Part shown: piece after piece, positions 7,830 through 14,054 of the stretch
Numbering within the stretch: position 1 is the first letter of the stretch
Layout of the letters: each line of letters starts with the position of its first letter
Assembly (NCBI GenBank): GCA_012965445.1
Contig: DTSJ01000141.1
Coordinates: forward strand, 1 to 14,054
Direction of reading: 5' to 3'
Length of the DNA stretch: 14,054 nt
Origin: Candidatus Hydrogenedentota bacterium
GTDB taxonomy: Bacteria > Hydrogenedentota > Hydrogenedentia > Hydrogenedentiales > GCA-2746185
Position numbers and translations under genes: made by a program
The notes under the pieces: model-generated
The model's input: the letters and a program-made list of their open reading frames with translations, nothing else
The model's database searches: none
What the model was told of the DNA's origin: nothing

Positions 7830-8597
7830 ATGCAGGTAATTATTATTGGCGCAGGTCGGGGTGCACGTCTCATGCCAACCACCGCCGACTCCCCCAAATG
7901 CTTCGCCGAAGTCGAAGACCGTAGAATCATCGACTGGACCGTAGAAGCGTTCCGCGAGAATGGCATCGAAAATATCTGTTTCATCGGAGGATATCGCATC
8001 GAAAAAGTCCGGGAGACCTTTCCAGACTTCGACTTTCGGCACAACGTAAACTGGGAGTACAACAACATTCTCGCATCGCTGTTTTACGCCGAAGATCTGA
8101 TGGATGCGCCGTTCATTTCCTGCTATTCAGACACGCTCATCACGCCTCAAGCAGTCGAAAGCGTTCTCGCCGCAAATACCGACATCGCCCTCAGCATAGA
8201 TACCGACTGGCTGCCGCGCTATTCAAACCGAAACCAGCATCCCTCCGATGACGCAGAAAAAGTCACCGTGACCGACGGACTCATCACGCGGATTCACCGC
8301 AGCATAGAAGAGCAACACGCACATGGCGAATTTACCGGAATGGTCAAGTTCTCCGCGCAGGGAGCCGTCCAACTAAAAGAGGCCTATCATCGATGCATGG
8401 AAGCGTCGGGCGACGGCCCTTTTCGTGAAGCCGATTGTTTCGAGAAAGCCTACTTGATACACTTGTTTCAGGATATGCTGGAAGCGGGAGCGCACATGTC
8501 CCCTGCAGAAACGCCCGGCGGTTACATCGAAATCGACACGCAGGAAGATCTCGATTACGCCCGGAAACATTGGCGCACGAAACATCTGGGAAAGTAG
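7830..8597 (+). CDS. Nucleotidyltransferase, phosphocholine cytidylyltransferase (LicC)-like
   Basis: This encodes 255 residues, a single GT-A-type nucleotidyltransferase domain. The N-terminal GAGRGARLMPTTADSPKCFAE (7-27) is the nucleotide-binding loop, with Lys23 of SPKCF in the catalytic position. YSDT (99-102) supplies the metal-binding Asp101, and EIDTQEDLDYA (234-244) the second metal-binding region. The stretch NVNWEYNNILASL (72-84), the AxxIDTDW segment (120-127) and GEFTGMVKFSAQGA (166-179) recall the LicC/PntC-like group, which transfers CMP to phosphocholine or 2-aminoethylphosphonate, more than the sugar enzymes. It would activate a phosphate- or phosphonate-bearing small molecule in the cytosol, which fits the OPA-type transporter before it. 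A sugar-1-phosphate acceptor is the main alternative. AAGG lies 13 bases before the ATG, and the stop is 4 bases before the next gene. Confidence 0.85.
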   Translation: MQVIIIGAGRGARLMPTTADSPKCFAEVEDRRIIDWTVEAFRENGIENICFIGGYRIEKVRETFPDFDFRHNVNWEYNNILASLFYAEDLMDAPFISCYSDTLITPQAVESVLAANTDIALSIDTDWLPRYSNRNQHPSDDAEKVTVTDGLITRIHRSIEEQHAHGEFTGMVKFSAQGAVQLKEAYHRCMEASGDGPFREADCFEKAYLIHLFQDMLEAGAHMSPAETPGGYIEIDTQEDLDYARKHWRTKHLGK

Positions 8598-8601
8598 CTA
8601 A

Positions 8602-9669
8602 ATGAGTTCAGATCAACTGTTTACCACCTCAGTCATTGGCTCCATGCCCCGGCCCGCATACGTCCTGGATCTCATCTCCGACGACTCAGACTACTCCCGA
8701 GAAGAATACGAACGCCTCATGGGGTCAGCCATCCGCTCCATCGTCGCGCTACAGGAATCAGCCGGCCTCGACGTGATCACAGACGGCGAATGGTGGCGAA
8801 AATCATACATTGGCGTTATCGCGGAACTCGCCCACGGATTCGAACTCAGCCTGAATCCCGCCGACGGACGCCCCTGGACCATCGTCGTAGACAAGCTCTC
8901 CCCAAAGCAGCCCGGCTTCATCGCCAAAGAAGTCGCTTTCCTCAAACAGTTCACCGACAAAAAAATCAAGGCCACCGTTCCAGCCCCTGCCCTGCTCGGC
9001 GAACGGATGTGGGACTCGAATAAATCATCCTCCGCCTATCCCACCCGCGAGGCATTCGTAGCCGACTGCGTCCCTATCCTCCGCCGTGAAGTCGAGTTCC
9101 TGTGCGAGGAAGGTGTTTCCATAATTCAAATCGATGACCCGCACCTCTGCCTCTTCGTGGACGACGATGTCAGATCCCAATACGACGACCCAGAGAAGGC
9201 CTCGGACTTCGCTGTCGATATGGACAACGACGTAGCCGATGCCATCCACGGCGCAAAGAGCGCTGTCCATCTTTGCAGACGCGCAGGCGCACGTGCACGC
9301 GGCGATGAACAGCATGCCGGCGGATACGATCCAATCCTGAGCCAGCTCGCCAATCTGAATGTGGATCACGTCACAATGGAATTTACCGTGCCGGGCGCAG
9401 GAGACATGTCGGTGTTCAAACGCCTACCCGAGAGCATCGAAGTCGGCCTCGGATGCGTAAGCTGTCAGCCCGGTCAGGTGGACAGCCCCGAAACGATCGT
9501 CGAGCGCGTCGAGATGGCATTAAAGTACCTCCCGCCCGAACGCATCACCCTTAACCCCGATTGCGGCTTCGCCCCGGGTTCCGCGGCCGTAGTAGACATC
9601 GATGAGGTCTATCAAAAACTCAAAAACGAAGTCGATGCCGCGCGCCGACTCCGCGAAAAATACAGTTAA
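8602..9669 (+). CDS. Stand-alone MetE catalytic-domain-like zinc methyltransferase
   Basis: This encodes 355 residues matching the C-terminal, catalytic barrel of cobalamin-independent methionine synthase, without its N-terminal barrel. Family landmarks are TTSVIGSMPRPA (8-19), VITDGEWWRK (58-67), and IIQIDDPHL (174-182, matching QIDEP). The zinc ligands are all present: His223 and Cys225 in VHLCRRAG, Glu260 in TMEF and Cys321 in NPDCGFAPGS. The chemistry is transfer of a methyl or alkyl group to a zinc-bound thiolate. Stand-alone relatives include archaeal-type MetE, which uses methylcobalamin-like donors, and epoxyalkane:coenzyme M transferase, so homocysteine is not assured as acceptor. 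Protein numbering assumes the ATG at 8602, which has GGGAAAG 7 bases upstream. It is translationally close to the nucleotidyltransferase (4-base gap), so it probably belongs to the same pathway. Confidence 0.88.
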   Translation: MSSDQLFTTSVIGSMPRPAYVLDLISDDSDYSREEYERLMGSAIRSIVALQESAGLDVITDGEWWRKSYIGVIAELAHGFELSLNPADGRPWTIVVDKLSPKQPGFIAKEVAFLKQFTDKKIKATVPAPALLGERMWDSNKSSSAYPTREAFVADCVPILRREVEFLCEEGVSIIQIDDPHLCLFVDDDVRSQYDDPEKASDFAVDMDNDVADAIHGAKSAVHLCRRAGARARGDEQHAGGYDPILSQLANLNVDHVTMEFTVPGAGDMSVFKRLPESIEVGLGCVSCQPGQVDSPETIVERVEMALKYLPPERITLNPDCGFAPGSAAVVDIDEVYQKLKNEVDAARRLREKYS

Positions 9670-9713
9670 TCGCCAAGTTCTCCGCAACACTACAAGAAAG
9701 AAACGCGATCCTG

Positions 9714-11030
9714 ATGAAGAGCCGTCGTATCAGACTGGGTATTGCAGCCATCCTCGCTGGGACAAGTTTCGCGTCCTCATCTCAGCAATCGAGCGTAGAC
9801 AATTCAGGTACCGACGAAATCGTAGTAGCTACCGCTGACAGTTCACAAGGCGGCGAAGACTGGCCCAGGTTTCTGGGACCACGCCGAGACGGCACTTCAA
9901 GCGAAACGGGATTTCTGACCGAATGGTCGGAGGACGGCCCCCCCGTTCTGTGGGAACGCCACATCGGCGAAGGCTACGGAGCGCCAGTCATCTCCAAAGG
10001 CAAATTGATCTTCTTCCATCGCATTGACGACCACGAAGTTATCGAATGCGTCAATGCCGAGGACGCATCGCAGGTTTTCTGGACGCAACGATATCCAACA
10101 ACGTACGTCGACGACTATGGAAGCAACAACGGGCCAAGATCCTCCCCCACAATCGACGGCGAACACGTTTACACCTACGGCGCCCAAGGAATGCTCACGT
10201 GCGTCGATTTCCAGACCGGCAGCGTCCTGTGGCAGCGGCAGGTGAACAAGGAATATCGGGTCCACAAAGGATTCTTCGGGGCAGGATCAGCTCCCGTCAT
10301 CGACGACAATCTCCTTCTCCTCAATGTTGGTGGTCCCGGCGCAGGTATCGTGGCTTTCGACAAAATCTCCGGCGAAACAGTCTGGAAAACAAGCGACGAC
10401 GAGGCAAGCTACTCAACACCAATCATCGCAACCGTCCATGGCGAACGATTGGCACTATTTCACACCGCAGATGGCTTTCTCGCGGTCGAAACGAAAACAG
10501 GCAAAGTGCAATACCGCTACCCTTTTCGATCTCCAGCCGCCGCATCAGCAATCGCCGCCACACCCGTCCTCTTGGACGACATCGTGTTTCTCTCTGGCTC
10601 ATATCAAATCGGAGCAGTCGCGCTGAAACTCACGCCGGACGGACTCCAGGAGGTGTGGCGAAGCCCGACCGCGATGCAAAGCCACTGGGCAACCAGCGTC
10701 TATCACGAAGGCTACCTCTACGGCGTAACGGGTCGACACGAGCAGGGTTCAAAACTCCGGTGTATCGAATTCCTCACCGGGAAAGTCGTGTGGACCGCGG
10801 ACAGGGGCATCAGCCGAGCGTCCTACGTCATGGCGGCCGGATATCTGATCGCAGTCGGTGAACGAGGAGAGTTCGCGCTGATCAAGGTGACTCCCGAAGG
10901 ATACACGGAGAAGTCACGCGCAAAAGTGATGCGCTATCAGGTGCGGACCCCGCCTGTTCTTTCTCACGGTCTGGTCTATATTCGAAGCGAGCGCAAATTG
11001 AAATGCCTCGACCTGCGGATCGCGCCCTAA
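9714..11030 (+). CDS. Secreted PQQ-like beta-propeller repeat protein
   Basis: This encodes 438 residues with an N-terminal signal peptide (basic residues 1-7, hydrophobic core to about 20). After a low-complexity linker (about 22-48), WPRFLGPRRDGTSSETG (50-66) is the characteristic opening of PQQ-like propellers, and blades end in Trp-docking strands: PVLW (77-80), QVFW (120-123), GSVLW (169-173), GETVW (220-224) and GKVVW (356-360). About seven blades fit the length. The heme domain and calcium/PQQ active-site residues of quinoprotein dehydrogenases are not evident, so it is more likely a structural, BamB-like or sensor propeller in the periplasm. The subfamily is common in Planctomycetota and Verrucomicrobiota. 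The ribosome site is poor (AAGAAAG, 15 bases away). The stop codon abuts the ATG of the following TPR gene. Confidence 0.88.
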   Translation: MKSRRIRLGIAAILAGTSFASSSQQSSVDNSGTDEIVVATADSSQGGEDWPRFLGPRRDGTSSETGFLTEWSEDGPPVLWERHIGEGYGAPVISKGKLIFFHRIDDHEVIECVNAEDASQVFWTQRYPTTYVDDYGSNNGPRSSPTIDGEHVYTYGAQGMLTCVDFQTGSVLWQRQVNKEYRVHKGFFGAGSAPVIDDNLLLLNVGGPGAGIVAFDKISGETVWKTSDDEASYSTPIIATVHGERLALFHTADGFLAVETKTGKVQYRYPFRSPAAASAIAATPVLLDDIVFLSGSYQIGAVALKLTPDGLQEVWRSPTAMQSHWATSVYHEGYLYGVTGRHEQGSKLRCIEFLTGKVVWTADRGISRASYVMAAGYLIAVGERGEFALIKVTPEGYTEKSRAKVMRYQVRTPPVLSHGLVYIRSERKLKCLDLRIAP

Positions 11031-11771
11031 ATGACTATGAAATCATATTCTACTGCGTTCATTCTCGCTTCCATTGCACTTATCTGCTCAAGCACATCTG
11101 CACAAAATGAGGCCTCCCGGCAACAGCTTGAGCAGGCACTTGAGCAGCTGAACGGCGTGATCAAAGACGAGCCTTCCCGATACCACCACAACCGCGCCGA
11201 AGTATTGTTCCGTCTGAACCGCTTCGAGGAGTCCGTCCAGGATTACAACGCCGCTGTCCGGTTCGGCTGGCCGCACGACGAGGATTCCTGTTGGGAGCGC
11301 GGACTCGCGCAATACTATGCTGGCGCTTTTCGCGCAGCACAAAAACAATTCTCAGGATATCACCGCGTCGGTCCGCTGGACATCGAGAACGGCCTCTGGC
11401 GGCTCCTGTGTATCGCGGAAGTCGATGGCATCGAAAAAGCGCGTGAGTCGGTACTCGAATATTCACGCCGCGTACGGAAACCCTTTCCGGCATTGCTCGA
11501 AGTATATCTTGATCGAGGAAATGCAGAGGCTGTGCTGAAAGAAGCGACCGACGGCATATCGAACCCTCAGGAAATCACCGCGAATTTATTCAATGCATAT
11601 TACTATCTCGCAAAGTACTATGAAATCGTCGATCAGAAGGAACTCGCACTCACGCATGTGCAGGAAGCATTAAAGCACCAATTTCCACACTTCATGTACG
11701 CCTGTGCGGAAATCGATGCCGAACGAATTGAATTGAATCTGAATTCCGGAACGCCGAAAGCAAAACCTTAG
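11031..11771 (+). CDS. Secreted TPR-repeat protein
   Basis: This encodes 246 residues. ATG 11031 follows directly on the TAA of the propeller gene, pointing to coupled translation. A second ATG at 11037 (MKSYS) is an equally good start. The signal peptide has a hydrophobic core at about 8-22 and cleavage near STSA-QN. TPR helices are visible at 51-80 (NRAEVLFRLNRFEESVQDYN core), 86-115 (WERGLAQYYAGAFRAAQKQF) and near the C-terminus (YYYLAKYYEIVDQKELALTH, 190-209). The CWERGLAQYYAG and DIENGLWRLLCIAE segments recall a TPR family frequent in Planctomycetota. It probably works in the periplasm with the adjacent propeller as scaffold or adaptor. No enzymatic motif is seen. It ends the five-gene cluster and converges on the acyl-CoA synthetase with 27 bases between stops. 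Confidence 0.85.
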   Translation: MTMKSYSTAFILASIALICSSTSAQNEASRQQLEQALEQLNGVIKDEPSRYHHNRAEVLFRLNRFEESVQDYNAAVRFGWPHDEDSCWERGLAQYYAGAFRAAQKQFSGYHRVGPLDIENGLWRLLCIAEVDGIEKARESVLEYSRRVRKPFPALLEVYLDRGNAEAVLKEATDGISNPQEITANLFNAYYYLAKYYEIVDQKELALTHVQEALKHQFPHFMYACAEIDAERIELNLNSGTPKAKP

Positions 11772-11798
11772 ATCCCGGGACTGCCGTCGTTCCAATGG

Positions 11799-13346
11799 CT
11801 AATCCGCCGCTGGCCCAGGGAACTCCTCGCGCAGTATCCGTTTGAGGATTTTCCCAGTTGGGTTTCTGGGTATCTCATCGACGAACTCAACCTCCTTCGG
11901 CAGTTTGAACGGCGCAAGTTTCCCTTTGCAGTGACCGATGATCTCTTCTTTCGCAAGTGATTCGCTTTTGCGCACGACGACTGCCAGCGGAGACTCCCCC
12001 CATTTATCGCTCGGAAGTCCAATAACCGCGACTTCAGCGACTTCCGGATGCTGGAGAATCACGTTCTCGATTTCCGCCGGATATACGTTTTCCCCGCCGG
12101 AGATAATCATGTCCTTCGTGCGATCCTGAATATAAATGAACCCGTCCTTATCAACAACCGCGACATCGCCAGTATACAGCCACCCGTCCCGAATTGTCTC
12201 AGCAGTGGCCTCTGGGCGGTTCCAGTATTCCTTCATGATGTGCTTTCCAGCCACGATAACTTCACCCGGTTCGTCCGGAGCGACATCGTTGTCCTCGGAA
12301 TCCACCACGCGCACATCCGTGTGAAAGAACGCCTTTCCCGTCGATCCAGCCTTTTCTATGGCGTCATCCGCCAGTGTGAGGCAGGCAGGTCCGCAAGTTT
12401 CAGTAAGCCCGTAGACCTGATGAATCTCAATCCCCATCTTGTCATAGGCTTCGATAAACGTCACCGGAACAGGCGCAGCGCCGCTCATAATCCAGCGCAG
12501 CGTCGAAAAATCGCACTCATCCTTCGCAGGTACCTGCATCATAAAATTCAGCATGGCCGGCACTGCAAGCATCGAAGTGATTCTCTCCTCCTGAATCAGC
12601 TCCCAGACCTGCGTAGGATCAAATGCGGGCATCACCACGCACGTCACGCCCTGATGCACCGCAGATGTCAATGGCGCCAGTGCGCCGACGTGATACAGAG
12701 GCAGTGCCAGAAGATAACGATCCTTGTAGTACTGATCGGTCGTAGTTCCAAGCGTGATACACGCCCATGTCGCCGTCTCGTGCGTATGCACCGCACCCTT
12801 CGGCAACCCCGTCGTTCCAGACGTGTACATGATATACAGCAAGTCGTGGCCTTCAGCGCCGATGGTCGGTTCATCCGTCGGGGCGGCGTCAAGCAGAGCC
12901 TTATAGTCCTGCCCAAAGTCGTCACGTGTGTCGCTGTCGCCTACGTGTATCCAAGTCGTAATGTGGGTAGATTCCGCGCCTCCGTCGTGAAGCGTCTTCA
13001 CCACATTCGCAAACTGTCCACCGTAGATAAGCGTGGTTGAGCCGCTGTCCTTCAAAATAAACGTAAGCTCGTCCGCCACAAGTCGCCAGTTCAACGGAAC
13101 GACTACAGCGCCAATCTTCGCAATCGCAAAGTACGCTTCCACAAACTCGTTCCCGTTCATCATAAGCAGCGCGACCCTGTCGCCAACCTTCACGCCCACC
13201 TCTGTCAGCGCATGCGCACACTGATTGCAGCGCAGGTTCAGTTCAGCAAACGTATATCGTTCCCGCGTATCCGCGTCGACATACGCTTCGACGTTCGGGC
13301 TGATGTGGGCGCGTTTTGCAAGAAAAAGTCCGATGTTATTTTTCAC
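11799..13346 (-). CDS. AMP-forming acyl-CoA synthetase/ligase
   Basis: This encodes 515 residues, the usual length for a class I adenylate-forming ligase that makes acyl-CoA from a carboxylic acid, ATP and CoA via an acyl-adenylate. The nucleotide loop is YTSGTTGLPKGA (174-185), followed by QVYGLTETCG (310-319), DGWLYTGDVA (387-396), the hinge DRTKDMIISGGENVYPAEIE (408-427) and PRNPTGKILKR (493-503) with catalytic Lys499. There is no signal peptide or membrane helix. Chain length cannot be read: similar sequences serve medium- to long-chain, branched or aromatic acids. The start is GTG at 13344-13346 with AAGGGA 8 bases upstream, and TAA closes the frame five codons before it. It probably supplies acyl-CoA for enzymes such as the acyl-CoA dehydrogenase at 4262. 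Confidence 0.94.
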   Translation of the reverse strand: MKNNIGLFLAKRAHISPNVEAYVDADTRERYTFAELNLRCNQCAHALTEVGVKVGDRVALLMMNGNEFVEAYFAIAKIGAVVVPLNWRLVADELTFILKDSGSTTLIYGGQFANVVKTLHDGGAESTHITTWIHVGDSDTRDDFGQDYKALLDAAPTDEPTIGAEGHDLLYIMYTSGTTGLPKGAVHTHETATWACITLGTTTDQYYKDRYLLALPLYHVGALAPLTSAVHQGVTCVVMPAFDPTQVWELIQEERITSMLAVPAMLNFMMQVPAKDECDFSTLRWIMSGAAPVPVTFIEAYDKMGIEIHQVYGLTETCGPACLTLADDAIEKAGSTGKAFFHTDVRVVDSEDNDVAPDEPGEVIVAGKHIMKEYWNRPEATAETIRDGWLYTGDVAVVDKDGFIYIQDRTKDMIISGGENVYPAEIENVILQHPEVAEVAVIGLPSDKWGESPLAVVVRKSESLAKEEIIGHCKGKLAPFKLPKEVEFVDEIPRNPTGKILKRILREEFPGPAAD

Positions 13347-13387
13347 GATTGTTTTCCCTTAGTATTGAGTTCAAAGACCAGCGTTAT

Positions 13388-13416
13388 AGTATCCAGCCAT
13401 CTGCACCCAAGGTCAA
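13388..13416 (-). promoter_or_regulatory. Candidate sigma70-like promoter for the acyl-CoA synthetase
   Basis: On the minus strand TTGACC (13411-13416) and GATACT (13388-13393) are separated by 17 bases. Transcription would begin near 13381, about 35 bases before the GTG start. The -35 box lies inside an AAGGTCAA element (13409-13416, plus strand) that recurs across this intergenic region. Confidence 0.45.
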
Positions 13417-13546
13417 GAAACTCTCGGCTGCTTCGAAAGACCCCGAACCGGGATTGCCCAAAGACGTTTTCAGAAGACCTTGATCGGCTTTAAGTCTATA
13501 GGTGACTACTATTTACATGAATTATGCCATCTGCAAATTTTCCGCG

Positions 13547-13584
13547 TGACCTTAAACTCCAATGTAAGGTGTAAAGTAAGGTCA
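13547..13584 (+). promoter_or_regulatory. Possible operator: repeated TAAGGT elements upstream of the membrane protein gene
   Basis: TGACCTTA (13547-13554) and TAAGGTCA (13577-13584) form a perfect 8-bp inverted repeat 22 bases apart. GTAAGGT also occurs as a direct repeat at 13564-13570 and 13576-13582, a 12-base period. The block ends 32 bases before the ATG at 13617. Spaced half-sites suit a DNA-binding regulator, and an RNA hairpin is less likely with so long a loop. No sigma70-like promoter with a good -10 is visible for this gene. Confidence 0.4.
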
Positions 13585-13616
13585 ACAAAAAGATATGTTT
13601 CCGTGCGGAGTTACCA

Positions 13617-14054
13617 ATGACGACTACAATAGATTCACCAACCGAATGCGCGGTTACGCCTCCCCGCATCATTGGGCGAACCGCCAGGTTTATGACCGGC
13701 GCGGCGCAGCTCTGGTTCGTCTACATACTCTTCACCAACCCAGGTATCATTACCGCGCCGAACGCTCCCTCAAATTTGTCCTACTGGATACCCGTCGGGC
13801 TCGCTTTCGCACTGCTGTCCTGGACTGTCAATCTCGCCTTCGGCATGAAATGGGGAAAGTGGCCGTCACTCATCGCAGCGGCAGTCGGCTTCGCGGCTGT
13901 CGGTATTGATATCGCCATGTACGACTCGTTCTGGGGCGTTCCCCTCGCGGCAGTCGTCACAGTCGTTTCCGTCTACGTTCACGGACACATGGGGATTGGC
14001 CATGTGATCTCCGGCATCGTCGCCACACCCGGTTGCGAAATGAAGGCGATCCCT
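13617..14054 (+). CDS. Unrecognised multi-pass membrane protein (3' partial)
   Basis: ATG 13617 has GGAG 6 bases upstream and opens a frame of 146 codons that is still open at the window end. A polar N-terminus (1-24) is followed by hydrophobic segments at about 27-40, 56-75, 83-101 and 107-121, so at least four membrane helices. The visible C-terminal part, HGHMGIGHVISGIVATPGCEMKA (122-144), contains three His within nine residues and a conserved-looking PGCEM, which could bind a metal, though I cannot name the family. A longer frame on the same strand beginning at 13595 lacks membrane segments and overlaps this one, so it is discounted. The gene diverges from the acyl-CoA synthetase across a 270-base region with repeated elements, so the two may share regulation. 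Confidence is good that it is a gene, low for any function. Confidence 0.75.
   Translation, partial: MTTTIDSPTECAVTPPRIIGRTARFMTGAAQLWFVYILFTNPGIITAPNAPSNLSYWIPVGLAFALLSWTVNLAFGMKWGKWPSLIAAAVGFAAVGIDIAMYDSFWGVPLAAVVTVVSVYVHGHMGIGHVISGIVATPGCEMKAIP

Noticed and set aside
10046..10861. 271-codon overlapping frame within the propeller gene
   Set aside because: It is strongly Arg-rich and repetitive, as expected of a shifted frame of GC-rich coding DNA. The propeller frame has signal peptide and blade motifs.
11773..11780. TCCCGGGA palindrome between the convergent TPR and acyl-CoA synthetase genes
   Set aside because: It is a single 8-base palindrome with no loop or T-run, most likely chance. 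No terminator is visible in the 27-base gap.
12048..13040. 330-codon plus-strand open frame inside the acyl-CoA synthetase
   Set aside because: It is rich in Arg, His and Cys without any motif, and the opposite strand encodes every conserved adenylation motif.

Overview
The window carries protein-coding DNA on both strands, with no rRNA, tRNA, CRISPR array or recognisable insertion sequence. It looks like bacterial chromosome of moderate GC content: Shine-Dalgarno-like sites, several GTG/TTG starts, and tight gene spacing. The fat-metabolism genes (acyl-CoA dehydrogenase, acyl-CoA synthetase, RND/MMPL exporter) recall proteobacterial or deltaproteobacterium-like environmental bacteria. The PQQ-like propeller and TPR pair resembles proteins common in Planctomycetota and Verrucomicrobiota. 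I cannot fix the phylum from sequence alone.

Layout. Positions 1-878 hold two halves of what looks like one protein family: the C-terminal half on the plus strand (1-503) and the N-terminal half on the minus strand (878 down to about 504, with an in-frame TAA). They meet tail to tail. Upstream of the N-terminal half, on the same strand, lie a secreted TPR protein (959-1708) and a 12-TM RND/MMPL exporter (1807-4020). An acyl-CoA dehydrogenase (4262-5488) diverges from the exporter and converges on a dienelactone hydrolase-family protein (5533-6276).

A five-gene plus-strand cluster follows (6509-11771): an OPA-type MFS transporter, a CTP:phosphocholine-cytidylyltransferase-like nucleotidyltransferase, a stand-alone MetE catalytic-domain protein with an intact zinc site, a secreted PQQ-like beta-propeller, and a secreted TPR protein. 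Gaps are 25, 4, 44 and 0 bases, so it is very likely one transcript. Import of an organophosphate-like compound, nucleotidyl activation and thiol/alkyl transfer would be a coherent theme. I know of no described pathway with this set, so it is the best candidate here for an undescribed system, but its function is inference.

The cluster converges on an AMP-forming acyl-CoA synthetase (11799-13346, minus). Across a 270-base divergent intergenic region, an unrecognised multi-pass membrane protein starts at 13617 and runs off the window. Plausible sigma70-like promoters are visible in three divergent regions, two of them next to dyads that could be operators.
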